Translations under genes and position numbers: made by a program
Assembly: GCF_027580225.2 (NCBI RefSeq)
Contig: NC_073341.2
Span: 11,752,001 to 11,816,000, forward strand
From: Misgurnus anguillicaudatus
Lineage: Eukaryota > Chordata > Actinopteri > Cypriniformes > Cobitidae
Length of the DNA stretch: 64,000 nucleotides
Direction of reading: 5' to 3'
The notes under the pieces: model-generated
The model's database searches: none
Seen by the model: only the letters and a program-made list of their open reading frames with translations
What the model was told of the DNA's origin: nothing
Shown here: positions 45,756-56,355 of the stretch, piece by piece
Layout: each line of letters opens with the position of its first letter
Position numbering within the stretch: position 1 is the stretch's first letter

Positions 45756-46183
45756 GTAAGATAATTGGATCTCTCCTTCTTCAAAGACTTGCTTTGCTTT
45801 GCTTCGCTTTGTGTTTTATGTAATCAGCAATCAGCTATTTTTAAAGGTCACCTATTGTGCTCCACTTTCAAGATGTTAAATAAATCTTTGGTCTCCCCAG
45901 AGTGTGTATGTGAAGTTTTATAAATATACCACATATATTACATTTTAAAATTGCCACTATTTAAGTGTGTGCAAAAATGCACCTTTTTGTGTATCTGTCC
46001 CTTTAAATGCAAATTAACTTTTGCTTGCAGCTCATTTACCAGTAGAGGGCGGAGTTACTCGTGGTGCAGGGATATCTCATGCATTATTTTTGCTTTGGGA
46101 ATTTATATGTAGTAAAGTTTTAGTGTTAGGATTTCTATGTTATGTGTTTTTAATGCAAACATTTTGTGTGTTGTGTATTATAG
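45756..46183 (+). other. cabin1 intron, 428 nt, with TTAA-type repeat fragment
   Basis: GT-AG intron. From about 45845 it contains a fragment resembling the units at 16216-16912 (shared tracts such as gtgaagtttta and gttaaaattgcc-like words, then gtccctttaa). The right end of the repeat is not clear. Confidence 0.6.
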
Positions 46184-46280
46184 GAAGTACTTGCGAGATG
46201 TGGACCGACAAGGTTTGGCCAAGCGTGCATTTTTCTTTACTGTAAAAGTGTTGGAAGACAATCTGGATAAACTCACAGGG
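46184..46280 (+). CDS. cabin1: cabin1 exon ([20 protein letters not shown])
   Basis: The acceptor is gtattatag (ending 46183). G completes Lys, then [20 protein letters not shown] and [12 protein letters not shown], matching human [20 protein letters not shown]. It ends at GGG 46278-46280, phase 0, before gtatga. Confidence 0.94.
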
Positions 46281-47003
46281 GTATGACAACTTCATTTGTG
46301 TTTATACTTTTACATTTCTTTTTTGTGTGTGTGTTTTGTTTGTTTACTTGAGATAAAAGTTGAACAGTGGCCTTGGTAGTGGCCATGTGTTTCCTGTGGA
46401 GTCAGTGCCATGTTTGGAAAATGAGACTCAAGCCAGATCTGACAGCCAACGATATGCTTATGTTTGTGCTAACACATTAGTTTATGCCATCTTCACTACT
46501 CAAAGAAAAGTGATAGCATCACTCAACTTTATGCCTGTTGAGATGGGCATCTTTGTGCCACCTCTAAATGTTTGTGCGAATAAACAGAATATGGTAATCC
46601 AAATGTCTGAGACCGTCAGGGCTACGTCAACTAATTGAATATTTGATAATGGTCAATAATATTTTATATTATTTTTATAATGTATGATGCAGACGCACCT
46701 CTGCACAACTCACACTTTTGCAGTGGGGTGCTGAGCAAGTGATGTCACAGACCAAACTAATCAATAATGAAATTTTCTCTATTTTCAATAGTGAATAATA
46801 TCGCCTATTATCCAACATTTAAATTTGTTGACGCAGCCCTAGAGACCATGCTAATCTGAGATTCAAAAATAAATTTAGACCTGAAATTTAACACTATCGC
46901 TGAGTATTTGATCCCCTAATTTATGATATAACAGATACATTTGCATATTTATTTTTCTCTTAATCTTTCTCTTATTTTAATTTAGTAATTTTCTGTCTAT
47001 CAG
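46281..47003 (+). other. cabin1 intron, 723 nt
   Basis: GT-AG intron carrying a small hAT-like MITE (46617-46841). It ends in a long pyrimidine-rich run followed by CTATCAG|GTAAGT. The part 46281-46608 has no recognised feature. Confidence 0.8.
46617..46841. mobile_element. hAT MITE in the 723-nt intron (GAGACCGT/GAGACCAT)
   Basis: The ends CAGGGCTACGTCAAC and GTTGACGCAGCCCTA are near mirrors. The flanks GAGACCGT (46609-46616) and GAGACCAT (46842-46849) differ at one base. 225 bp, AT-rich centre, non-coding. It ends about 160 bp upstream of the acceptor at 47003. Confidence 0.8.
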
Positions 47004-47747
47004 GTAAGTGATCCCCTTAAACCCTCCACCTCCTCTATGGGTGAGATGACTACAGCTGATGTGTCCAACCGGCCTCCTGCTGTGGAGGACCCCAAATGCT
47101 CCCACACCACCCAATCTAAACCAGGGCTGGCCGAAACCCCCACTATCACAGAAAGCGTCACTGCACCTCTTCCTGCCATGCCACAGCCCCATCAAGCACC
47201 ACTCCAGCTTTCATTGCAACCTTTAACTCAGACTCAGGTGACAGGGACGTCCACTCACCCCAGAGAAGGTACTTCCGGGCTCGGAGAGCCCATGGAACTT
47301 GGCCCGGGAATGTGGCCAAGTGGTTCAAAAATTAGAGACCCTCAAACTCCTACTGATGGTGTCCCACAAGAGCGGAGGATTGTAAAATCAACATCGGAGG
47401 AGGCAGGCAAGATTCCAGAAAGCAGCCGGGCATCAGAGCTGTCGCTGGAGGAGTTAAGCATAAGCTCAAAACAGCAACAGCTCCAGAATCAGGCGATTGC
47501 TGTGAAAGGGATGCTGACAACGGCCACCACGCCAGTGCAAGGCAACCCCATGCCACTGTCCGGCACCCCGGAGCTGGGATTACCACAGCGGCCCAGCAGG
47601 AAACGGAAGCTGCTGGATGACAAGGAGTCAGGCAAGACGCTCCTTTTGGATGCTTACAGGGTGTGGCAGCAAGGACAGAAGGGAATGACCTATGACCTGA
47701 AGCGCATTGAGAAGATCATGTCCGAGACGTACATGCTGATTAAACAG
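47004..47747 (+). CDS. cabin1: cabin1 exon, 744 nt (linker, [27 protein letters not shown])
   Basis: The exon begins at GTA AGT GAT after ctgtctatcag. This is the only acceptor that keeps the frame: the next AG would open on TGA and the upstream TTTAG on TAA. It encodes a Pro/Thr-rich disordered linker starting near EMTTADVSN, the conserved [10 protein letters not shown] motif, a basic nuclear-localisation-like [10 protein letters not shown], then [19 protein letters not shown] and [15 protein letters not shown], ending at CAG 47745-47747 before gtagga. The last 60 residues closely match human CABIN1. At 248 codons and phase 0 on both ends, it could be skipped without a frameshift. Its first six bases are themselves a perfect 5' splice site (see findings). 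Confidence 0.93.
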
Positions 47748-47988
47748 GTAGGAAAGACGTTGACCCTAATTTGGAAGTCTGACTTGGCTGTTAATTTACC
47801 AATGCAAGTTGAATCTTTTTTAATATTAAACAAAATTTAGTTATTAAGCAAGTACATAATAAACTGTGTTCGAAACTACTTGTGTGTCTCCAATTCACAA
47901 TGTTAAGCTTATAATAGGGTTTAAAAATTTTAATTTGGCGAGTAATGTCATATGTTACTATTTTTGGCTTCGACCCATATAAAGACAT

Positions 47989-48123
47989 TCCTGTAGCTGA
48001 ATTGGTATAGCGTTGCGCTAGCAACGCAGAGGTTGTGGGTTCGATCCCCAGGGATCAGATGTACTGAATGCACTGCAAGTCAGTTTGGATTAAAATGGCT
48101 ACCAAACACATTAACTAAATGTA
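47989..48123 (+). repeat. tRNA-Ala-derived SINE
   Basis: The tRNA-like head has A-box tagctgaattgg, B-box ggttcgatccc, and a foldable anticodon arm whose 7-nt loop ctagcaa carries AGC at the anticodon position (Ala). The conserved tail follows, with tgaatgcactgcaagtcagt and accaaacacattaa. It is not a functional tRNA: there is no acceptor-stem pairing and the tail is fused. Confidence 0.8.
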
Positions 48124-48422
48124 GTTTGCAATTTTATGTTTTAAACAGAGATGACGATAGAGAGGAAAAGTTATATATTGCAGCTTTAACTTTTTTCCTA
48201 TAGAATAAAGGGGGTCGCACACCGGAAGCGCAGCTCAGCGCCGCGCAGCGCATTTCTAAAAAACTCAAACACATTGCTTTCTATGAGTATACGCACATTG
48301 GCGCCCAGCTACGACTCAGGAAGTTGCTCTAAAACCCTGTCGCGCCACTCACATACTTTGGCATTAAATAACATCATATTTGTCCCAAATCATTAACGAT
48401 TAACATTGGCTGTTAACGTATA

Positions 48423-49652
48423 TGGGTGATTCTCACGAAACCATTGAAACACCACGGCACTAATGATTTTAGCTTTAAAATGTGTAATATAGTAACATTA
48501 AAAAGCATCAGAATTAACACAATACTGTGTTCTACCTTGCACAATGTGTGATTTCAACATAAGAATTTATAATTGGAAATTTTATCTTATTTTCTGCTGA
48601 AATTCTCATTACCGCAATGTGTCCGGCTGTGTTTGAACATGCGTATTGTTGTAATTTAATCAAATTAACACAAAAATATTAGGAAAAAAAATAAATGGAT
48701 GTTTTGCTAGACTACTTTAGATGACAGAAAAAATATTTACTGAATATTCATGTATAATAATAATGAAGAAAAATTAGGAAAATTATGTGTCCATGCCTGA
48801 TGTTCTCATCCTCCGCAACACTTTTTGAGAAAAGTTTAAGCACACATACAGAATTTTAATAAAGTTTGATTTTGAGTGACCAAGCACATGGACCAGTTAC
48901 TTCAAGATGGCTACCAGATAAGATCATTTTTTTACAGTTAATTTGAAATATTGTCTTGTCAGAATGCTTACACGACATTTTGATTATCATTACCGCAACA
49001 GATGCTTATTAAATGTTATAATACTTTGATTTTAAATGCATGTGCAGAATCTCCAAATTATGTTCTTTCAGGTTTGTCATGTCATTTTGAAAATATGTCA
49101 GTGTTGATGTTTTCTGACTGTTGCGGTAATGAGATTTTTTAGGACTAATTTTTTAAATTATATTACAAAAAGTGTTAAATGATAAGTAAAAGTTTTTAAA
49201 TTAATGTTCCCATTTACTCCAGACTTTGTTTTTCAATGTCTGGTGGGAAAAAAGTACATTTAAAGGAGCATTTCACCCGTAGAAACATCAATCTTTATTG
49301 AAAGTGTGTCATATTTGTAGTCGAAATGTAACATACATTTAGAATTTGGTGCCTATTTGACCGAGAAAAGTGTTTTTTGTAGTCTCACCCCCTCAACAAA
49401 GATATTGGACTTCCTTCTTTCAATGATGCAAAATGATGATTTTTACATCATTGAAAGAAGGAAGTGCAACACTGAAATATGTATTTCTCCTGTCTCAGTG
49501 GCAACTGAGAAAATGATGCATGACCATTCAAAAACATGACTGGGGGTCTAACTATACAAAGCTTAATGCAAATGAGTGAAGTGTCCCTTTAAGCAATTTT
49601 TACATTTTCATGCTTGACATTTTTAAAACCAAGTTTTCGTGAGAATCACCCA
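48423..49652. mobile_element. TA-flanked element (TGGGTGATTCTCACGAAA ends), nested, itself interrupted
   Basis: TGGGTGATTCTCACGAAA at the left and TTTCGTGAGAATCACCCA at the right are perfect 18-bp mirrors, each flanked by TA (48421-48422, 49653-49654). The centre has attaccgcaa / ttgcggtaat words in both orientations. Contains the TTAA element at 49264-49588. Mariner-like by target; non-coding. Confidence 0.85.
49264..49588. mobile_element. TTAA-flanked MITE, innermost of the nest
   Basis: TTAA at 49260-49263 and 49589-49592. The ends AGGAGCATTTCAC and GTGAAGTGTCCCT are near mirrors. Contains a perfect 19-bp hairpin stem (cttccttctttcaatgatg and its complement) at about 49410-49464. Confidence 0.82.
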
Positions 49653-49850
49653 TATTTAGCATTTTTAAATAGATGCTATCTGACTAAGCTCGCACTATTT
49701 AATGTGCACTTCCTGTGTACGATATCTCCGAGTTGTCCTAGATGCGACTCGACGGGGTGCTGAGCTGCGTGCTCGGTGTGCGACCCCCTTAAGTGAGGAG
49801 CTGAAATTGAGTTGAACAAATTTAATTTATTGAAACATATGAGGTTAATT

Positions 49851-50002
49851 CCTGTTGTTCAGTTGGTAGAGCACTGTGTTTGCAGCATAAAATGTTGCGG
49901 ATTCAATTCCAGAAAACACAAATACTGATACAATGTATAGCTTGTAATGTGCTGTAAATCACTTTGGATTAAATCATTTACCAAATACATGAGTGTAAAT
50001 AT
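49851..50002 (+). repeat. tRNA-derived SINE, degraded copy
   Basis: Starts cctgttgttcagttggtaga with a decayed anticodon arm and B-box (gattcaattcc), then the tail gtaatgtgctgtaaatcact and accaaatacatgagtgtaaa. Confidence 0.75.
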
Positions 50003-51028
50003 AAATTGTAATCAGTGAAGTTAATTATTCGGCTATAGTGTTATAAGCGTTTACAGCCTAGTTAAAGCATGACATGGCAATGTCAATATGGATGGTTGTC
50101 AGAGCCTTTAGTTAATCTATAACCATTTTGACTGGGAAATTCCATCAGCTTTTTAAAACAAAATAGAGATTAAAGCACAATAAAAAAAGTTGTGGGGAAT
50201 TCCGTAAAATCTTCATCATGCTTTAACAACGGATCGATAAAAAAGGAGGATGTAGGTTTTTGAGCAGGCATGGCATTGATATGAATATATCTATATGTGA
50301 GTAGAACTCTTAAAGATCTGGATTTCTGAAAACGTGTGAGGGTTTCCCATGCAAAGTCTGCTGCTACAATGCTAGCATGTTGCTAAGCTATTGCGAGGGT
50401 GTTTGGGGTGGATACTTACATGTCAAAAGAGCCCTCATGTGTATGTGATAATTTGGACTCCAGATATGACTCTGATTCCTTCTTCAGTGTAGGCGTAGGG
50501 TATTTTTGCCTATTTTATCATCTGCCATACAAAAATCGAAAGTCTGATCGATTTGCTAAAACTACAACAGCACAGCTCCCCTCAGCAGTCGGCACAATTT
50601 GATGCATGATCATTCATGTCTGTAGCACAAATGGCACGGAGTAAGTAACATGCTCAAGCTTGATGTTTTGGTTTGCGATTTATTTAAAACCACCGATCAC
50701 TTGTAATAGTGATGCTTTTCTTAGTAAACACCACTAGTGAAAATAATTCTGGGTGTCACCGTTAAGTGCTGATGGCTCTTTCATGTGTAAGAGAACTGTT
50801 CTGTTGTATTATAGAGATATTAAGGCGTCCATAAGGGGAGAGCACGAGATCCAATTGAATAAAAATGGAACTGTAGAAAATTACTGGTGTTGCTAATGAT
50901 AGTGTAGCACACGAGCTCCATAACATTTGTCATTATAGTGCTGAGTCAAGTGCGCTATTGTATAAGAATTCTTGAGGAATCTTTTAGAAACACACACACA
51001 ATCTCAAATACACTTGAACACATGGTAA

Positions 51029-51095
51029 ATTCAATTCAATTTTATTTATATAGCGCTTTTCACAGTTGCTCGATTGTTCCAAAGCAACTTAACAT
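51029..51095 (+). repeat. fragment of a common teleost repeat (attttatttatatagcgctt)
   Basis: The tract ttcaattttatttatatagc followed by gcttttcacagttgctcg and caaagcaactta is a familiar interspersed motif of fish genomes. The family is not certain from this fragment. Confidence 0.5.
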
Positions 51096-51394
51096 TAAAA
51101 AAATCTGAAAAACCAAGGACAGCAAAAGTAATAAAAAAATTATTAAAAATGAACCCTTTCAGACCTAATTTGTCAGGTGTTTAATTAGTGTGCCTTATTT
51201 TGATTGGTTGATCAGAATTTTTATTGGTTTAACCCACAAAACATGTGATGTCCATTCCAGTGGACGCAGGGTCTGAAGGGGTTAAAGAAAGTGGTTGATT
51301 GTTGCTGGGTATACTTAGTGATCCTATAGAAAATATACTATATATTAAAAACTATACTATAAAATTAATAAGAATTTAAAAATGTACAAATTAA

Positions 51395-51740
51395 AGGTGC
51401 TGTGTGTAATTTTTAGAAGGACCTCTTACCTCTTATACAAAACTATATGATCAGGGGTGTATAAAGACCTTTTTATAATGAACCGTTATGTTTTTATTAC
51501 CTTAGAATGAGGCGTTTTTATCTACATACACCAAGGGTCCCCTTACGTGGAAGCCGCCATTTTACGCCGCCATTTTTCTACAGAAGCCCTTAACGGACAA
51601 ACTTTTTTACTAAGTTGTCTCCGTCAATGACATGTTTTTCCGGTGGCGGCTACTGTAGCGAGGGAGAGCAGTGGACTGAGCCATTGGTTGCAATTCACAA
51701 CCTCACCACTGGATGCCGCTAAAATGTTCACACTGCACCT
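51395..51740. mobile_element. TTAA-flanked MITE (AGGTGCTGTGTG ends)
   Basis: TTAA at 51391-51394 and 51741-51744. AGGTGCTGTGTG mirrored by CACACTGCACCT with slight change. Second copy at 63663 to the window end (shared atcagg..gtgtataaagacc and ggttgcaattcacaa tracts). Confidence 0.85.
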
Positions 51741-52253
51741 TTAAAGGAAAGCAGTTGGTTGTGCTGGTCAGACATAGGCTGGGCATCATGATGATGGGAG
51801 TCCAGTAGATCAGTGGTGTGATGAGCATCCCAGCAGCTGGAGATGGGTCTGTTAGTTAGTCTGTTAGTCTCAGGGTCCAACGACGAGACATGGAAAGAAT
51901 TAGTGTAGGGGCCGTTCACGTGTAATGGAAGTTTCATACAGTATAATGGATGTATGTGAGGTTTGCGTAAAGTATGTTTACGGGACGAATTCTGTGAATG
52001 CTTGTGAGATATGTCTTTAGTTAAGACTTAAATAGACAAGGCAAGTGTATTGTATTATTGTATAGTACATTTCTTACCCTGTTTTTGAAACCCCAGCTAA
52101 AGTCATTGTTTGTGATTTACTGTAGTTAGGTCATGTCAAAGATTGAAAGCAATGATTGAAATTGAACTCTCAAGCTCCAAATCTTATCATTGGATTATGA
52201 GACTTTAACCTGGATTTAAACTAAATAATATAATGTAAATAATTATGAAGGGC

Positions 52254-52930
52254 TGTCACGATAGCTACTTTTTATAAGTAGGTTAATTGCCCCAGAAATA
52301 ATGGCAATAGTTGAAATTGTCTTTTTAAGACCGGTTTATTTCACTCATTATATATCGCAATACATAAGCATGATAATGCAAGTACATTCTTTCTAAGAAC
52401 ACAACTATAATTTTGAAAGAATATTAAGATAAAAAATATTAATATGAAACTGGAATGTAAGAAAAAAATATTATAAATATTTAAAACATTTATAAATATT
52501 ATAAAATATGCATTTCAAGTCATTTTTGCATGCGCACATGTGGACCCTGCGCTGAGTGTGCCACTCTTCCGAGACAGACAGTAGACAGAAATGACAGAGG
52601 CAATTAAACAAACACACATTGGCAATATACCGCCCCCCAAAAAACCCTCTACCTAGGTCATGGTCCCTTATCGTGCGATTAAGTAATTACCCTGACAATA
52701 AATATGGGAGTTCAGTTGCTAGTTAAAAATCCAAAACAAATGGCTAAAGGACAACTTATCTATTTTTAAATCTCTGATTCACCACTGTATTTGGTGCCCA
52801 AACATACAGGCGAAACGCACAGAAATGAGTACAAATGGATAGCTGTAATTAAGGCTTTTGGCAATTATGTAATTGTTTCACCCGAAATTATAATCCCAAT
52901 TAGTTTTTCCGATTAATCTTGCAGCCCTGG
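52254..52930. mobile_element. hAT-like element (AGGGCTGTCACGAT ends), decayed
   Basis: The left end AGGGCTGTCACGAT and right end aatcttgcagccctg are recognisable mirrors. The flanks share only taatt. Internal AT-rich sequence, no coding frame. Confidence 0.55.
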
Positions 52931-53036
52931 TAATTGGTGATGGATTATTCATTTTTGGGTGAACTCTCCTTTTAAAATAAGAGACCCGCAATATTAAAGA
53001 GTCTCTGTAGACAACTACATAACAGCATGCTATATA

Positions 53037-54204
53037 CACTCACCTAAAGGATTATTAGGAACACCTGTTCAATTTCTCATTAATGGAATTATCTAATCAA
53101 CCAATCACATGGCAGTTGCTTCAATGCATTTTGAGGTGTGGTCCTGGTCAAGACAATCTCCTGAACTCCAAACTGAATGTCAGAATGGGAAAGAAAGGTG
53201 ATTTAAGCAATTTGAGCGTGACATGGTTGTTGGTGCCAGATAGGCCGGTCTGAGTGTTTCACAATCTGCTCAGTTACTGGGATTTTCACGCACAACCATT
53301 TCTAGGGTTTACAAAGAATGGTGTGAAAAGGGAAAAGCATCCAGTATGCGACAGTCCTGTGAGCGAAAATGCCTTGTTGATGCTAGAGGTCAGAGGAGAA
53401 TGAGCCGACTCAAGCTGATAGAAGAGCAACTTTGACTGAAATAACCACTTGTTACAACCGAGGTATGCAGCAAAGCATTTGTGAAGCCACAACACACACA
53501 ACAGCTGAAGACCCCACCGGGTACAACTCATCTCCACTACAAATAGGAAAAGAGGCTACAATTTGCACGAGCTCACCAAAATTGGACAGTTGAAGACTGC
53601 AAAAATGTTGTCTGGTCTGATGAGTCTTGATTTCTGTTGAGATGGTAGAGTCAGAATTTGGTGTAAACAGTATGAGAACATGGATCCATCATGCCTTGTT
53701 ACTACTGTGCAGGCTGGTGGTGGTGGTGTAATGGTGTGGGGGATGTTTTCTTGGCACACTTTAGGCCCCTTAGTGCCAAATGGGGATAGTTTAAATGCCA
53801 CGGCCTACCTGAGCATTGTTTCTAACCATGTCTATCCCTTTATGACCACCATGTACTCATCCTCTGATGGCTACTTCCAGCAGGATAATGCACCATGTCA
53901 CAAAGCTTGAATCATTTCAAATTGGTTTCTTGAACATGACAATGAGTTCACTGTACTAAAATGACCAATAGACCCAATAGAGCATCTTTGGGATGTGGTG
54001 GAACGGGAGCTTCATGCCCTGGATATGCATCCCACAAATCTCCATCAACTGCAAGATGCTATCCTATCAATATGGGCCAACTTCTAAAGAATGCTTTCAG
54101 CACCTCGTTGAATCAATGCCATGTAGAATTAAGGCAGTTCTGAAGGCGAAAGGAGGTCAAACACAGTATTAGTATGCTGTTCCTAATAATCCTTTAGGTG
54201 AGTG
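53037..54204 (+). mobile_element. Tc1/mariner-type element, full length, TA target
   Basis: The 5' end CACTCACCTAAAGGATTATT and the 3' end AATAATCCTTTAGGTGAGTG are exact mirrors with TA at both edges (53035-53036, 54205-54206). 1168 bp. Homologous to 22505-23650. Confidence 0.93.
53185..54172 (+). pseudogene. Tc1-type transposase, broken by stops and deletions
   Basis: Starts at the same ATG context as the 22 kb copy. Stops include TGA at 53628-53630 right after the first catalytic Asp (GATGAGTCTTGA) and TGA at 53908-53910, both where the other copy has CGA, i.e. CpG decay. The second catalytic Asp is retained (CAGGATAATGCACC). A deletion near 53962 removes the SPDLN part just before the third acidic residue, which reads Glu (PIEHLWDV). 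Inactive. Confidence 0.88.
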
Positions 54205-54914
54205 TATACCGTACATCTATGATCACCTTAAAAACTGTATAGAAATAGCTTGGCAGCCTCTCACAACAGAAAGTGTAAACTTATAGATTTTAGTTCATCT
54301 TGTATTTAGTTCTTGTACATTGTAAGACTTTTTTTTAGACAACACAAAACATTATATTTTATATCTCATCTTGCATTTTCCCAAATACCAACATAAAGTG
54401 TCAAAAAAACTAACTAGCAAAGTATGTTGTTAGTTTCAGATGTTAATAACTGGCAGTACACACACCACACACACTCTTCTAATCCATTATCAGCTTTACC
54501 TCACAAACATTGCATTACCTCTCATTTCCCCTGCCTGTGTAATTGCATCGGCTGTCTCTGTGTGTGTGTGTCTGTGTGCGTCTCGCTTCCTGCATCTAAA
54601 TGCAGTCTGTGCGCTGGTCTGTGCGTGTGTGTGTGTATTTGTGGGTGTTTGTTATGAAGCACTGTTTTACCCTCTCGGTGTAGAGCACATCTCACTGACT
54701 CACTGATTGAGATGACAGTAGAAAGGAGAGAGATTTTAATGTGGCCTCTGGACACTGACTCACTCACTGATCAAATTGGCTCTTCTGTAACGCGCCCTTT
54801 CCTGCTAACTGAATCTTGCCGATTGTGGAAAGGTTGTACTTAAAATTAATAAAATCAGAAGCCTGCATGTATAATGCTAAAGGTACCTGCTATAATCAAA
54901 TTATTTACATATGT

Positions 54915-55240
54915 GAGCCTAGACCACATAAAACAGTCGATAAGTAGCATGGGTATATTTGTAGCAGTAGCCAACAATATATTATAGATTATTAGATTGT
55001 AATAATAAAATGATAGATTTTTATTTAATGCCAAAAATGTCAAGGGTATTAAGTAAAGATCATGTTCCATAAAAATATTTAGTAAATTTCCTACCGTAAA
55101 GGCAATATCTTAATATTTAGATTTTTTTGCACCCCCGGATTCCACATTTTTATCCCGGCCAAATATTGTCATATCCTAACAAACCATACATCAATGGGAA
55201 ACTTATTATTATAAGCTTATTGTTCAGCTTCCAGATGAGG
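54915..55240. repeat. degenerate relative of the 38685-39234 element
   Basis: Shares tagaccacataaaac-type start, agtagcatgggtatatttgt, aagtaaagatcatgttc and atatttagtaaatttcct with 38689-38830. The right end is not visible. Confidence 0.6.
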
Positions 55241-56130
55241 TATAAATCTCAATATATATACCCATGACCTTACTCAGTCAATATTAAAGATTATATTTTC
55301 ACAGAATGTTCTTTACATTAAGTTGCATGATATTATCTAGAAAACATCAAAATCACAAAAAATTATTTTAGATATGTTTTCACATGCAGGTTCACAAATT
55401 TAAGGACTTACTGTGCATTCAAGTGAGTTTACTCGCTTTAATATTTAACCCCCCCAGTCACATTTGCTATAAGAGACAGAGCGACAGGCTACCATTTATT
55501 TTCAATGGGAGTGGCCGTTGCGCAGAGCAAGGTGGGGCCAAAATAGACAAGAAGGCAATTTTATGCAAATGCTGAGTGATGTGACAAAACGACTGCCAAT
55601 CAGAGTGAAGGGTCAGCTCAGTGGCTCGAGTCGAAGAAAATGATTCAAGATGGCGGAAAATGCAAATTTCTGTATATATCAGATAAGTTTGACATTTTAT
55701 CTTATATATTTTGTTACTTTTATCGAGAAATAAATATTTTTAAATCCAAAAACTTCCTTTTTGTAACTTAACAATACCTCTAAAGTGACTTTTGATACCG
55801 CTTTTAGATACTAGCCATGGAACGCCCATCAAGCGAGTGCGTGTTGCTCGGTGTCGCTCACTTTTGTAACTAATGTGACTGTAGGGTAACGTGGCTTGAA
55901 TATCCGCCAAAGTTCCGATTTTTCAACTCGCACGTTTCTTGTGGCAAAGCTCAATTCAGCGCCAATTTGCGTGTACCGTGCCACAGGATGCCTATTCGCC
56001 TCTTTGCATTGACTTAACATGTAAATCACCCGCACTTGCCACCTCTTCCGCGTCTGGTGTGAATACCACATTATGCTGCAATCGACCTGTTTGAACCAGA
56101 CCTGTGTAACAGTTAAATTTTAAATGATTT

Positions 56131-56341
56131 GGGGTGGTTTCCCGGACAGGGATTAGACTAGTCCTAGACTCAAATCAATTTAAGATCTGTCTAAACTGAA
56201 AACAACTTGCACTGACATGTTTTAAAATACATCAGTACCATTATTTTGCCTCAAAATTCACACAAGTAATGTTTTTAGTAAGGCATGTTTGTTAAAACTA
56301 GTTATATTTCCTAATTAAACTAAGGTCTAGTCCTGGCCTGG
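56131..56341. repeat. interspersed repeat fragment (cccggacagggattagacta)
   Basis: Contains tttcccggacagggattaga, agtcctagactcaaatc and aaggtctagtcctggcctgg, giving a weak inverted relation between ends (tagtcctag / ctagtcctgg). Resembles a repeat common in cyprinids. Confidence 0.5.
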
Positions 56342-56355
56342 CACATGGTTACCAT

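Larger units (their letters stand above)
48206..49792. mobile_element. PIF/Harbinger-like element (TAA TSD), split by a nested insertion
   Basis: The ends AGGGGGTCGCACACCG and CGGTGTGCGACCCCCT are mirrored and flanked by TAA (48206-48208 and 49790-49792), the TWA target of PIF/Harbinger. Element halves are 48209-48420 and about 49655-49789. A related uninterrupted copy lies at 5140-5380 on the other strand. Confidence 0.75.

Noticed and set aside
47989..48060. Possible tRNA-Ala gene
   Set aside because: The acceptor stem does not close and a SINE tail follows directly, with relatives in the window. It is a SINE head, not a tRNA gene.
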